Positions 37,085-49,800 are shown, numbered from the stretch's first letter. The stretch: DNA of 64,000 bases from Ceriagrion tenellum (GCA_963169105.1 OY720636.1:132713233-132777232), one strand, 5' to 3'. The notes: generated from the sequence alone by a model not told the origin. Numbers and translations: made by a program.

Positions 37085-37185
37085 TGTCTTACATCTACAT
37101 CCACATGTAATACTCTGCGAGCCACCACGAGGGTGTGTGCCAGGGGGTGAATCTTTACCAAATTACCAAACATGCACTATTGCCA
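37085..37185. repeat. Fragment resembling a widespread arthropod repeat end
   Basis: The phrase TAATACTCTGCGAGCCACCA, followed by CGAGGGTGTGTGCCAGGGGG, resembles a GCCACC...GGTGTGTGGC core that I recall as highly repeated in many insect genomes at retroelement ends. The complementary CCACC and GGTG form a short hairpin. No coding part is adjacent. The identification is from memory of the motif and has not been checked by search. Confidence 0.4.
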
Positions 37186-38630
37186 TGTAAGTAGGATATT
37201 TAAGGATAAAGGGAGATATGCTAGATAATAGGGTCACATGTAGCCAGATGGTTAGTATCTACATAACTCACAATCACAATCACACATCAATACACATATC
37301 TCTCTTATTGAGTCTCTTCTACCATATTCTCCCATGATTTTTGTGGTCTATTTTTACCCTTAAACCGTTTACTCTTCTTTCTTATACCTGAATTGATATT
37401 CGACTCACTTCCATCCTCTCGATATGGCCAAACCAAAAAATTACAAGTTCAAATAGTTCAGCCGAGATAGAAGGTACATGACGTGATCAAAGGAAAGTTC
37501 ATAGTGAAGAGGAAAAATATCTGGGAAGAGAGGCTCCACGAAAAGGAGAGAGATTGGAGAATGTAGAAGACGGAAATAAGATGAGACGCCAGGCTGGTGA
37601 GGACAAGGAAATGTGCGAAGGATCCGGGAAGGAAGGGTGGGTCAGATTTATATTTGGCAGAGAGATTATTTGGGGGCGAGTTAGAGGGGGTGACGGGAGG
37701 CGGCCCCCACCGCGCTAAAGGAAAACAATGGCAAAAAGGTGTTCTAAATTCCAGAAAGTTCGTCACTCATTCATTTGCTTTCATTGAGGCATTAATCCCT
37801 TTCTCTCTCCCTTCCATTGGCCCTGAAATCCCTTCATCCCGACCACCGCTCTCTTTTCCCGTTTGCAAAATCCATCGTCTCCCTCACTCCCTCGACCTCA
37901 AGGTACACTCTTCCCTTTCCTGTTGGGTAAATACATGTGAATGCGTGGGTTACTATGTACGCATGCCAATATATAAACAGCCAAGTAGAATATGCTGTTT
38001 TCTGGTAGGTAGGACTATACGTTTCACAATATGTTTATTCACGTAAATGAAAGATTGCATGTTTTAAAGACACATATAATTATGCTCCGGGGGTAAAATA
38101 GCATTAAAGGTAATACCATGAATTTCATATTCCAAGCTTGGGCAACGTACACGTATTTCACAGCAGGGATATTGAAATACCATTATAATTGAGTGGTTAT
38201 TTCATGACGAGCCAATTATTTCAGTCTGTCGATCAATGGAGGATTAAAAATTGGGTAAATGGAAACATATACTGGTTTCGCTTCTTTCTGGCAATAGCAT
38301 TACCCTTATTTTCATAATTTATTCAAATTTTAATGAGTAAAAAACTATAGCTATTTAAGTCAACTTTTTATTTCGGCTTATTGATCCGTAAAACAGTTAT
38401 ATTTTGCCTTTCCTTGAATCCATGATAACCTCATCTTTCAAACAGAAGTAGAGAGATGTCGTTCGATGATATGTTTAATGATGAACTCATCGGTAGTGTG
38501 AATATAAAAAAATGTCCGATTCTGAGCAAAATTAAATTCAACTGTACAGGGAATCTAACTAGTTAGTATAGAAGTATTTATATTCTCTCCTGCACGAATA
38601 ACCGTATTCCGTTATTCTCCCGGCACCTTT
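37186..38630. other. Mixed-composition non-coding DNA
   Basis: The segment 37490-37920 switches from purine-rich to pyrimidine-rich, keeping a 149-codon plus frame (37597-38046) and an opposing 102-codon frame open. Neither has recognisable motifs. The rest is AT-rich with nothing seen. Confidence 0.35.
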
Positions 38631-38639
38631 GGACTCCAT

Positions 38640-39340
38640 CGCCCCCGCTCACTCCGGCTTCTCCCCAGGAACGTCCCCGCCTCTCCATCCCAATTTCGAT
38701 GTTTCGCTAATTTAAATTCAGTTTCCCGTCGGACTTATGCGAGTGGGGGGGAAGTGGAAGGGAAAAGGGGAGGGAGATCCACGACGGTGTCTGGAGATGG
38801 GGAAGAAGAAGAGGCGGAGGAGGAGCTTAAGGCGGTGGGTGGGCGGGGGAGGGAAGGGAAGGTATACTTCGCGAACCGCAAGTGGTGCCCAGCGAAGGCC
38901 CGAAACCAAAATCTCTCCGAGGCTTCCCCTCCCACTACAATATCCACCGCCTCCTCGAGCGACGAAGGGGGTCCTATTCCTCATCCATTTCCCCCCCCTT
39001 CCCCACCGCCCCCGCTCACCAGTCAACCCTCCGAACCCTGTACTGGCGGCGCCACCTTCCCCATTTACGGCGCTAGCTTTCGCTTAAACTTAAGAAAACT
39101 TCTTTGCCCCTAGCCCTCATTTGAACTCCCCCACCAATCCCTCCATTTCCCTCTCCCGTCCCTTTCCAATCTCGACCCCAATGCACGCTCCCGTCGCCCC
39201 TTTACTTGGCCCGGGTACGCCCTACCTCCCCATCCCCTCGCATTATAGCCACTCCACCCCGAGAACCCTCACAATATCCCTCCCATTCTTACCGTCCCAA
39301 ACAGTGCCCCCTTAGCCTTATCTCCGTCTCGCGAGCACCT
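38640..39340. other. GC-rich, C/T-rich island
   Basis: The first third is G-rich and the rest C-rich on the plus strand. Six or more overlapping frames on both strands stay open here, encoding Pro/Ser-rich or Gly/Arg-rich peptides, a sign of composition rather than selection. It is a possible regulatory island without identified core elements. Confidence 0.4.
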
Positions 39341-41350
39341 AACGTTGTTGCCTTTTATAACTTGTCATTAACTTAATTTCAAAGTTCTGTATATGTGGCG
39401 GTTGTGGGCGGAGAGGGGGGAGAATTTGGCTGGGAGGGGGTTTCCAGGGTTACACGTAATGGCATTGTGTTCGCGCTTCTCCATTCATATTTTTCTTCTG
39501 GCACATAACAGGCTTGATAATTTTTTTTTGTGTTTTTGTCTCCCCGTAGTTCCCTGGCATATCTGACGATGTTTTGTTGGATTTTCTATCCGGATTCTAT
39601 TTTTTATTTCTTCTTCCTGATTCGTTGTTTTCCCTCTTCCCACTTCCCCCGCGAGGCAGATTAAGGCTGTCCGACCTCTCCCCACATTTCCACATTTCAA
39701 TTTCTCCCCATTCCCCCGGGCGCCCGTGGAGGAAACGAGATTAAGGTCCAAGACGGAGAGGAGAAGAAAAAAAGAAACATTAGTTCTGAACTTAGTTAGG
39801 CCGTAAACTGGAGATAAACCGAACCCTTTCCTACTACGCATCTATATTGTGGGAAATTCATTTTTTTGTTCTTTCGGAATTACGAGTTAGGTTATATTTG
39901 TGAATGCTTTCTTTGTGGATACTGATTCTCATCTTCCCAAGTTCTGCACGATGCCATTGATGAAGTGGGTGAGGTAGGAACCTCATATTATTGCAAATGA
40001 AATCAAGTTCTACATGTATTCACGCAGTCTGAAATTGAATTGTGGAGAGTAAAATGACATTTGGCGTAATTCGGGTGGTTTTGTTGGCCAACATGTTACC
40101 GGTAGAGAGGGCATGAGTATAAGAATTTTCAAATAGAAACCTTTATCGTAATGCTTCGTGTCCTAGGCTCATGTATACATTTTTCTACTGATGTTCATAA
40201 TTACAATTATTAAAACGGTTGATACTGGTTATTTTATTACGTTAACACTTGATATTATTCTTAAAATGAGCATGTAAGAAGAATACTAAAGAAAATGACA
40301 TTCCCTGGTTATGGCAGTAATAACTTCCTGATCTTAGATTTTCTCTGTCAAAAATTTTCGAAGTGCATGAAATTTGTTCTATTTCTATGTGTTCAATACT
40401 CATTCCTTACAATAGCCTTTCATCTCCTTATAAAAAATTGCCATTATATAACTCTTATTATTTTCAAACTATTCATATATCAATTTAAAAATTCTATTTT
40501 TTCAATTGCTATTTAATACTTCTGGCAATTTTGGTTGTGTGTGATCTCAATCGCCTTAGTCCTTTTCTGGACAGTGTTAAATGGTTCATTGGCAATGTAT
40601 TTCATTGCAGGTTTTAATCCCTCCATATAAGCCAATGATAACTATAATGATTTTTATTATTTTGTATGGGTTTTCTTATTCTCAATTACTATTCTATTTG
40701 AGTCCCTAAAGTTAAGTTTCAATTCATGTAATTGTCACTCATTTCAGATGACCTAATATTTCGTAAAATTATTTTAAAGGCGTTTCAGGTACCTTTGCAT
40801 ATTAGTGTCGATAAATTTAATTCCAAAATTTCTCATAAATTTCTGTACATATATTTAAACTACCTGTAGAAAGTGACTTTGTAACAGCGAAAAATTAAAG
40901 TAACTGCAGTAATGTAACAGAACTTACTAATGAATACTATTTGCTGTTTATGACTTACTGTTTATGTTGGTAATCCGTCTCGCCGCGTATATCCTAACAG
41001 TGGTTAATAATGTAAAATTCCACGATCATTTGCATTGAATACAACAACTGCTCCCCAAATTTGCTGATATGGATAGACTGCCAAATGGAATATTCTCAAC
41101 AACGAATTTCTTGATAGGTTTCACTCTAGTTTATTTTTATTGCCTGCGAAGTCCATTAAAATCGATTTTAGCGTATTTTGTGTATAATAACTCTAAATGT
41201 TTAAAAAAAATTTAAGTGACTCCCAATAATCTTCGACTTTAGTCCGTCTTTTTTTATTTGAGACAGTAACTATTATTAGTACGTTGTTCTTATGTCTACA
41301 CATCTAAATGATGCCTTTTTTCATTCGCTAAGTTATGTAAATCAACAGAG
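39341..41350. other. Non-coding DNA, nothing recognised
   Basis: A minus frame of 118 codons (39485-39841) lies partly in C/T-rich DNA and shows no domain. The remainder is AT-rich. Confidence 0.4.
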
Positions 41351-41353
41351 AGA

Positions 41354-42205
41354 ATGGCATTGAGGGTAAATGCGTGCAAGACTAAATAAGTAGTTTTTGA
41401 TAAGAAGAATGGGGAGAATAACTGTAGGATGAGGGCGAATGGTGATGTAATTCAATAAATGGATGATTTTGTGTACTTAGGTAATATGTTTACAAAATAT
41501 GGACGGATAGATGAGGAGATAAAGAGACGTGTAAATGCTGGAAGGAAAATGGTAGGTAGCATGTGGAGCATATCAAGGAATGAGTGCATCTATAAGGAAG
41601 CGAAAATCGCCGTGTACAAAAGTGTACTTCTCCCCACTCTGTCTTATGGTAGTAAAACATGGGTATTTCAGGATTGACATAAAAGTAGACTAAACGCCGT
41701 GGGTATCAGTTATCTGAAGAGTGATTGCAGAAAAAGTAGGATGGATAGGGTCAGGAATGAGTGGGTCATGAATGAATGTGCGTTAAATGCTCCAGTAATG
41801 GACTTGTATGAAAGGAGTGTGCTTCGTTGGTTTGGCCATGTTGAGAGAATGGATGAGAGTCGAATAACAAAACAGATGTATGAGAGTAGAATGAATGGTG
41901 TGAGAGATAGAGGTAGGCCGAGAAAGTTGTGGTTGAATGTGGTATTGGAAATTCTTAGGAGGAGGAATATGAGGAGTTTTAAAAACAGGAGGGCGTGTAT
42001 GAAACCGTGTGTGGGGGTAAATGAGACAGAAGAGGTTTGCAAGGATAGTCATTATGGAGGAAATTATAAAAGCAGAGTTATGTGTATAAATATGTATTCA
42101 TTAGTGAAGCATTTTGACTGTGCCTACTCCGGAATGGAACGGCGTGATTTGTATGTATGTTTATATGTTGTAAGCAGCATTTTATCTCACAAGTTCTTCC
42201 TGTAG
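41354..42205 (+). pseudogene. LINE reverse transcriptase C-terminal region, three in-frame stops
   Basis: A single reading frame runs from about 41354 to 42205, broken only by stop codons TAA (41387-41389), TAA (41456-41458) and TGA (41675-41677). Blocks in order are LRVNACKTK, FVYLGNMFTKYGRIDEEIKR, VNAGRKMVGSMWSI, AVYKSVLLPTLSYGSKTW, SVLRWFGHVERMDESRITKQ, GRPRKLWLNVV and SLVKHFDCAYSGMERRDLY. These are the thumb and C-terminal tail of a non-LTR retrotransposon polyprotein. The palm with its catalytic aspartates lies upstream in the full-length element and is missing, so this is a 5'-truncated copy. The absence of frameshifts over about 850 bp indicates a relatively young insertion compared with the other LINE remnants. 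No clear poly(A) tail or target duplication was recognised at the 3' side. Confidence 0.88.
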
Positions 42206-43260
42206 TCATTTGATGAATCAAGTTGTCTCGAAGTCTTTTTTTCATTTCATACCACATAAATTTGTGCCTCTATTATACATTTTTTACATTAATGTGGAAT
42301 TTTATCTCAAGTATTTAATTAATCCCAAGGACTATCTTGGTAAGCAAAACATCACCTCATGTTTCTATTCAAGAAACGATTTCTGGCCTAAATTGATGTG
42401 CGCTCTATAAATCAGAGCAATGGAAATACTAACGAGCATAACTTTCCTAAATTTTAAAAGGACGCTCCATATAAGTTCAATAAATATCCCTAGTTCCGTT
42501 TTCAGTAAAACATTTAGGGTCCAACGTCAATGTCATGGACGTTGTCAATATACATCAGCAGTCGCTGCATGTCTCTCTTTCATTACAAGTCACGAAGAGT
42601 GCATAAAAAATACATTTTTTTAGATTATGGTCGTAAAACAAGCGTGTCTCTTGAAGAGTCGTGTGAAAACAGACTCTTCACCTTATGGCTATTTTATGGC
42701 ACCAAAAGAGGGATAGGTGGTGAGAGCGTATATGGCATGCAGGAAGGAGGAATGTCTGTACCTTGTGTTAAGGCATGCCTGAATCATAAAAAGATGGGTA
42801 TCTTTTGGAAGTCGAAATAACCCCTAAACGAAAATCCAGGAGCAAACCGTGTAGGTAACTGAGTCTTGATTCAATTTATGAACAGATACGAACAAAGAGT
42901 TGCGTGGTCCATTTACTTTTCTTTTTCTGCGGCGAATTGGTTGTTGGAAGATCCCCATCTACTTTATAGCATGAAAGAAATGCATTTCTTCGATGGCTTA
43001 TACTATCTTGTTCATTTTTCACTTTAGATGACGTTCATCTCACCATCTACTCCTCTGTTTTAAATCTCATACATCCTCAGTAAAGAATAAAGTTAAAATA
43101 TTTTTTCTAACGATTTTGGGAAGATTTGAAATTCACTGAGATAATATTTCTTGGGTAATTTAGCCGGTGTTGCCACCTGTGAGGATTTGCCTACTGCGTA
43201 TGTCCCATATTTACCATTCTATTGTAATATTCCAGACTACTTTATATTCATAATCTTATT
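42206..43260. other. AT-rich non-coding DNA with one 9-bp hairpin
   Basis: TGAAGAGTC (42652-42660) and GACTCTTCA (42672-42680) form a 9-bp stem with an 11-nt loop. Nothing else was recognised. The first few hundred bases may include 3' non-coding sequence of the LINE upstream. Confidence 0.4.
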
Positions 43261-43263
43261 TGC

Positions 43264-43430
43264 TCGAAAAAATCTTTCGAATTCTATATCTTAACATTTC
43301 ATTACTGTTGTAAATTATCTAAGGTTTTTGTCACTTCACCTTTGGAGGTATATCTCGGTTTTTTGTCTATCATCATTCTTTTTTCTTGCATTTGTGAAGA
43401 ATAAATTTTCTTTTAACTTCTTGCCATTTT
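43264..43430. repeat. Dispersed repeat, copy 2 of 2 in this window
   Basis: Same family and orientation as 36270-36420. Shared blocks include TTTGGAGGTATATCTCG and TCTATCATCATTCTTTTTTC. Divergence is by substitutions and small indels. Confidence 0.7.
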
Positions 43431-46400
43431 AGTCTAGCTTCGTTTCTTCCGATTTTATTTTTTTGTATTTATTTCGTGGTATCTTCCAGACACTAACCTA
43501 TATATCGAGCATGTGTTGTGTGTCTTTGAACGCTGGAAACTGCTGGCCCAACAACTTCGGGCATTTAGTCTTCTCGAGTCATTTGGGTCGCGAGGTGTGT
43601 GGAATATTTTAATTTTGGATCCTCACCAGAAATGTTTGAAAACCTTCGTGTGGTGTGGGACACCGAAGTGCAAGATGGTGGCACGGCTCCAAAAATCTAA
43701 CTTTCTCCATACTTTTGAAATATTTCACCTTTTGCTCTTCTGTCTTTAAATGCAAAGAGAACTGTCTGCGAAAATTGTTAAAACTGTTCGCTCGTCATTC
43801 TTTTTGCTTCGTTCCTATTGCTTCTTTTCTTTTACTTCTGAAGAATTAAAAATGCTTATCTACATCGTCGAAGTTACATTTTTTTGAAGAGGTAATTGCC
43901 GAAAGCAATCAATTTCGTTAGTTTCTCATAGATTGTTTATCATTGAATCCTATTCCATTTCATTCCTGAACATCGATTTGTTTGCCTAATAAATGTTATT
44001 ATTGGCCTGTTTCATTCATCCCTTCTTTTACTTTTTATTAATCACGTATTTGAATGTCTTTAAAGCTTCTCTAATAGCATTTGATTGAATAATCTTTCCA
44101 AATTGCGATTTTATAATCATAGCTGTCGTAGTTGACTACCGGAGGATGTGCCACGAGAACATTGATGAATACCTTTTTATGGTTCCCGCACATCATTAGG
44201 GCTATTTTCATTGCCTTTTTGGGAATGATAATGGTTTTCCTTGCTTAACTCTTGCAAGGAATAACTCCTAAAACCCACACACTACCTCTTGGTTTTAACC
44301 TTCTGTGGATTATTTTGGTAGTTAAGTTTCTCTAAACGACCCCGTGGATGGAATTTAATCGTCAATGTTGTTCCTGTTACCTCTTGGGGTGAAATTGATG
44401 TAACTAATTACTTAAGCCCCCAAAAGTGGGTGCTTAGCTATTGTAATATGATTATAAATAAATAAAATAGAAGTTATAAATTAAATAAATTAATGTATCA
44501 AGAAACCACAATTTTGCAATAACAGCACCACATGTAATATATGTTTATAATTTATGTTTTAATTGTTTCATTTTTGAAATATTCCGTAGTAATCAGTTAA
44601 TAAGATGAAACTGGGTGACAATATTAATTGGTATACGTCCAGAGTATCCGGATATCATATCTACATAATGTTAAATGATGTAGTGGGTTTTGCCTTTTTA
44701 TGCGTATGTGTCTTAAGCCTGGAGAATCAGTCTCGCAGGCCAGTCACAGTGCCCGTAAATTATCGAAATATTTGAGTTGTGCAATAGTAGGATAAAAAAA
44801 TTGAAGATAGCTTTGTGTCTAATAGTAAAAAGTAAGCGTATTGGTTTGGATAATGCTCTGATTTAGAATGAGCTAAGTGTCGTAGAATAGTGCAGCACCA
44901 TCGGAGACTGTGGAACTTGCTCTGATGATGACACCTTCAAATCATCAAATTGTCCTAATCTGGCTGTGATACTGTTCAATCCATATTTTTGCATCAAAAG
45001 AAAATTTAAGTGCCTCTTATTACACTCAAAGAAAATAAAAAATTGTTTTCGCTGCCAGCCGTGTCGCAGGGAAATACTTCGGACTCAAAACCAGTTACTT
45101 GTTGGGTGATAACCGTGGAGCACCTGGAGCAAAACATCACTTCAAACCGTTTGTCACTCAGTTATTTTTATGACAGTAATAGGGTTGAAAAGTGCAAATA
45201 CTGCCAGGCTATTTTGTGAAGGCCAGAAGTTTCCATTTAAGCGTTTAATTTTGGGTTAAAAAAATGGGTCCATCAGGTATAACCAATGAAAAAAATCATT
45301 GCATTTCAAGGCAGCCGAGCAACGACTGAAGAATGAATTTTTACAATTTTCTTTTTAACCTCCGCTACGAATAGTGAAAACCTACGCTACCCACATATTC
45401 CTTTGGTTCAATCATTCGGTTTTACCTGTTGTACCGACATTCAAATCTACTCAAAAATAGATTTTTACTAATGCCTCAACACATTGGCCTGGATATTTAT
45501 TTCCTTTATGTCAACTTTGAATGCATTTTAACTAATAATAATAAAATGTTGCTTCAAAGTACCTCGTTAGGGCGGAAAAATTATTTTTTGAATTATTTTG
45601 TGAATATGCCCTCTAACTTTATGTTAATCTTTGGACTACGATTGTGGGGTTTGTGATTAAGTGTAAATGTATTTTTAGTTAAGTTGCTGTTATTATGTAG
45701 GAATTTTTCGCAAATGGGGAAATATTGGAACTAATTTTACTCTTACGCTTACAGTTAGCTACCCAACAGAGAATTATTTATTTTGATTTCTTAATTTTTT
45801 GTGATTTCTCATGCGTCAGAATAAATTTCCTCGAAAAGTATCCGACTCTAACATCTCTCCATGAACGGCATTGTTCATCATGAGTACACTTTAAGTTCAA
45901 TTAAGCATCTTTAGTTGAAGTTATAAAGGAAAACGCAAATGTTCACGAATATCTATTGTTCACAATTTTTTAAATGTATGCTCCTATCTATAGACTGTAT
46001 ATATTTATCTTTTATCGTAAGGATATGCATGAAGGATGATTATGGTTATAAAGTTTTAATCAGTTGTAAGTTACTATTGGATGGCAATCGCGGGGAGAGA
46101 TAAGTTGAGAGCGTAGTGTCGGGTTTTCATTATGATAATGGATAGTGAGCGGAAGTTTCGCCAGCGTCGAATGCCGCGCATTGCTTGCGTCGCGAGTGAT
46201 AGATAATCAAAGTACAGCTTTCGCGTGATCCAGAAGGAAAAATAGTGTACGTTTGAGAGACGAAAGTAGTTGGAAAGGAATATGAATATGTACTTACGTA
46301 AGGCAGTGGTAATATGGGAATTGGATCCCAAGAATTGTTGATTTCTTTGTTATTGGTAATGTGTAATTTTGCTAATATCTTGAGAAGTATGGGAAGAGGC

Positions 46401-47690
46401 TTTCAAAAATCACACAGAGAAGTTGTTCTCGAGTAATTTTTGAGGATATTCATGTTATCGAAGTTTTGCATAAGGTTCAGAATTCTTCGAAAATAAAGCA
46501 TGGGGTGTACGTGCCCGAAAACAGTAGCTTGTTGGCCTTGGTCTGCAGATATATTCACCATAGAACACAGATACGGACAAGCGGATTAATTTGTAAGCAA
46601 ACACATAGGTCTGGACGCTGGAAAACGCACAAGCAAAATACGTGGTAAACAATATTCTCAGCTGTAAATACATACTTACGTGCAAACAGATTTATCATTA
46701 GTCATCTCTCCAAAGATTGGTTTACATTAGCTCTCTAGTCCATCCTCATTTTAGCTCTACGCCTGAGTCCTTCATTAAGGTATACTTGCAATCCCCCCTA
46801 ATTCAATTAATGCACTCCGCCCATCGCCAATGACACAGGCAAGTATTTGATGAATCCCGTTCGACTCTCTCAGTAATCTTTCCATTCATTTTTCCTTCCA
46901 GTATCTGTCCCTTCCACTTTAAATTTTAAATTTTGTCAGAATGCACATTATAAGGCCAAACACATTTTTGGTAAATATAGTGCTGTCGGAGTAAATTGGC
47001 TGTCGTCTGAACTGTTTTGGTCAGACAACTCTTTCAAAAAACTGCTATAAACAGACAATAGGTTAGTTTTGTGATCTTTCCGCAGCCACGTTGTTACACT
47101 CTGCTGTGAGGCGGTGACTGATTGCTGGAGTTGACTGTTTCGTTTGTTATTCCGTTCCGGTCACACTCCACGTGTGACTGTGTAACAGTTGTGAGATACC
47201 GTTTTTCGGATTTGAATTTGTTGCGGCGTGTTCTGAATTATCTAGCCGACACATGTCCACCAATTTTTGCGGATAGAATCATAACTGTGAAGCAGCTGTC
47301 ATGAAGCGAGATGAAATTATTGCTTTATTTAAGTGAAATATTTCTTACTATATAGAATACAGAACTATCAGCCATGTTTTATCAGCTCCTGTCGTTCGCC
47401 TGTCAGGTATGCCTCTTGCTGGTTTCCGCAACTGTGTGTTTCACGTAACTGTTTCGTTTTTAAACTTTTGCGGTTACGAATCAGTTGCAATGAAACAGCT
47501 GTACTTTTAGCACCACCACTACGAATTGTGACACACAAGTAGGATGATGGAAAGTCGATGTCGTAAATATAAGAAACCAGGGCCACTTTCGTGAAGGGAT
47601 ATGAGGTTGTCCTGGGGTTTAGAGCAAGAATCCGGTAGTGTGATATGAAAGAGGGATGACAATTCCGCCCTATTGAGCGAAAATTGAACG
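43431..47690. other. AT-rich non-coding DNA
   Basis: An A-rich, AAATAAATA-type tail at about 44448-44475 could be the 3' end of a retroelement, but no coding part precedes it. A short stem (TCACAC/GTGTGA) lies at 47161-47177 within a 500-bp segment carrying repeated CTGTTTCGTTT and AACAGTTGTGA-like phrases that may be a decayed transposon. No gene was recognised. Confidence 0.35.
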
Positions 47691-47694
47691 TTTC

Positions 47695-48530
47695 AGGAAC
47701 CTATGGAAATCTTTCGAAGGGTGCGTGCTCGGGTTCGGGAGGGAGGCAGGGCCTCAACCCTGGAGTGAAAAATATAGGTATTGGGGGGGGGGGGTGAGGC
47801 TGGGGGAAGGTGGGTAATGCGCGTTGGGGGGATGGAAAGGGATTGTGGCGATTTGTGGGAGGTGAGGATAAACCGTGGGCATTAGAACAGGAGAGAGAGA
47901 GAAAGTTTGTCGGTGGCATTGGATGGAGAGTGGGGTTCTGTCTGGGAATGGTTGGAAGATAGGTGGGGAGGGCAGCTTTGTTGAGGAGGTCTGAGAGTTA
48001 GTTGTTCGTGGAAAGGGATGTTTGGGTCGTCCTGCTGAGGGTTTGAGGATGCGAGTGAAATGATTGGGAGCCGGGATGCGTGCGGGGTATATGGCAGCGA
48101 AGCGAGCGCTGGAGTTTGATGTGGCCGACGGAGAGGTGGAAGACGTACGAGCAACTACCTTAAAGAGGATCTCTGTATCGACGACCGCAGAGGATTGCGG
48201 TCTTTCGAGAGTGGAGCTGGAGTGTGTGGCCGTCCCTCATGTGTGTGTGTGATGCCTCTCTTGGCGGTCCTATTGGGAAGGATGGAGATTTAGAGCGGAG
48301 GTTGGAATACTATGAGTTGGTGGGTTGCAAGGGGTGGCTTGTGTCGGTGGAGGAGAAAGACTGGAAGGGCTATAGGTTGAGGGGTCAGCTGGGGAAGAAT
48401 TTGGGTGGCAAAGAGAGGGCAGGACCGTATAAGAATCCTATCAATCTCTCCGACTCAGAAACCAACCTTGGGATACTTTGGGCCGACCAGTCCTCTCGCA
48501 CTCTCCCTCGACTTCAGTAACAAAAATGTC
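47695..48530. other. G/A-rich tract with a 12-base G run
   Basis: The plus strand is purine-rich for several hundred bases and includes G12 at 47783-47794. Open frames on the complementary C/T-rich strand are low complexity. The plus frame at 48064-48252 (62 codons, beginning MRAGYMAAKRALEF) has less biased composition, but no domain or splice context supports it. Confidence 0.4.
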
Positions 48531-48654
48531 CGACCTTAGTGTTTTTTTTTAAATTACCCATGTTGGCGCTTATGAATTTGTTATTCTCCTATTGGCGAAA
48601 ACGCTCACGTTGTAACTATTAGAGAATGGAAATCTCTCAATTACCATGAATATT

Positions 48655-48849
48655 ATATCTGATGAAACACTAAAATATATACCACTTCTTCCTCAGTTAA
48701 CTTTTTAAGGTACAACGCATTTCAGCTGTCAAGCCATCATCAGGTACCTGACCTGCACCTGATGATGGCTTGACAGTTGAAACGCGTTGCACCTTAAAAA
48801 TTAAACCTGTGGAAGAAGTGCTATATATTTTATTGTTTCATTATGATAT
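48655..48849. mobile_element. Near-complete 195-bp palindrome with hammerhead-ribozyme-like arms
   Basis: The two halves are reverse complements over about 90 bp with about 85 percent identity, meeting at 48745-48757. Shared blocks are ATGAAACA..TAAAATATAT, CACTTCTTCC, TTTTTAAGGT and TCAAGCCATCATCAGGT. Each arm, read outward from the centre, contains CTGATGA, 13 bases, then GAAA, the two conserved boxes of a hammerhead ribozyme core. In the left arm on the minus strand these boxes are enclosed by AGGTAC and GTACCT, a perfect 6-bp stem I, with a GCGTT cleavage-site-like segment. Stem II can form 4 bp and stem III is minimal. Penelope-like retroelements are known to carry minimal hammerhead motifs and often have inverted terminal repeats, so an origin from such an element is plausible. 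No reverse transcriptase is adjacent. An alternative is a plain MITE with coincidental boxes. Confidence 0.6.
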
Positions 48850-48890
48850 CCATCCACTACGTTTCGCCGGACACAGTTACGTTCATTATA

Positions 48891-48950
48891 TCTCTTTCTT
48901 TTTAAGTTAATCGTAGTTCATCTCTTTCTTTTTAAGTTAATCGTAGTTCT
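48891..48950. repeat. Tandem duplication, two 30-bp units
   Basis: The unit starting TCTCTTTCTTTTTAAGTTAA is repeated immediately with a single mismatch in the last base. It lies about 40 bp beyond the palindrome at 48655-48849. High identity implies a recent duplication. Confidence 0.9.
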
Positions 48951-49800
48951 TGGCTCGACCAGTGATGACAAAAATATCACTAATCGAAAAGCATTATAAT
49001 TCAGGTGAAAGAATTGTATAATTTTTAAACCAATGTATTAGGTTGTAGCAATTTTTCGATTAATTTTAACATTTTCTGAGTGTAAAGGTGATATGCGAGG
49101 GCATACACATAATTGTGTGAATAATAACAAGTTAGGATTTATTAACAATTCTCCTTGGAAGAAGTATCAGGTATGGAATGAAATTCAACTTTAGCAACTA
49201 TTTTCAGTTTATCTTAATATTCATTCAATTATTTAGTATTAAACTTCAATATATTTTGTTTTTCCACTAACAAAAGCGTTTTCCCCCTAATGTATTCACG
49301 TGCTGTCTTGTATCCGTGGTATTTGTGTATAATGATGTCATTTTACAAGTTTTCAAATTAAAGTCGCCCATTAATCGTAATGACGAGATTCATGGCTCGT
49401 GACTCTTTCGTGTCGTAAAATGGAGTGGACGTGGTTTATTTTTTTTCATTCATGCTTCCAACTTTACAATTACGCACCTCACTTCCTCCCTAATTCTTTC
49501 TCCTACTCATCTTCTTCCAAGTGCGGTTCGTAAAATAAAACTATTTTCTCATTCCAATGTATTTTGGAGGAAAGATAATTTTAGATCAAAAGTGATTTCT
49601 TTATTCTGCATATAAAAAGGGAGACTAAGTACATCTTGACCAGCCTAGTTGAATGCCGTATTTTTATATGGTAAGGGAGGTCAATAACTTCGCTAATCTG
49701 TCGTGATATTTTCCTGGTTTTACCCTATTTTAATTGGTATTTATTAATTTTTTACTGTAACGTCTGCAACTAATCATTGGTCGTTCAGTTCTAAGATTGG
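48951..49800. other. AT-rich non-coding DNA, nothing recognised
   Basis: No open frame above background and no structural element was seen. Confidence 0.5.
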
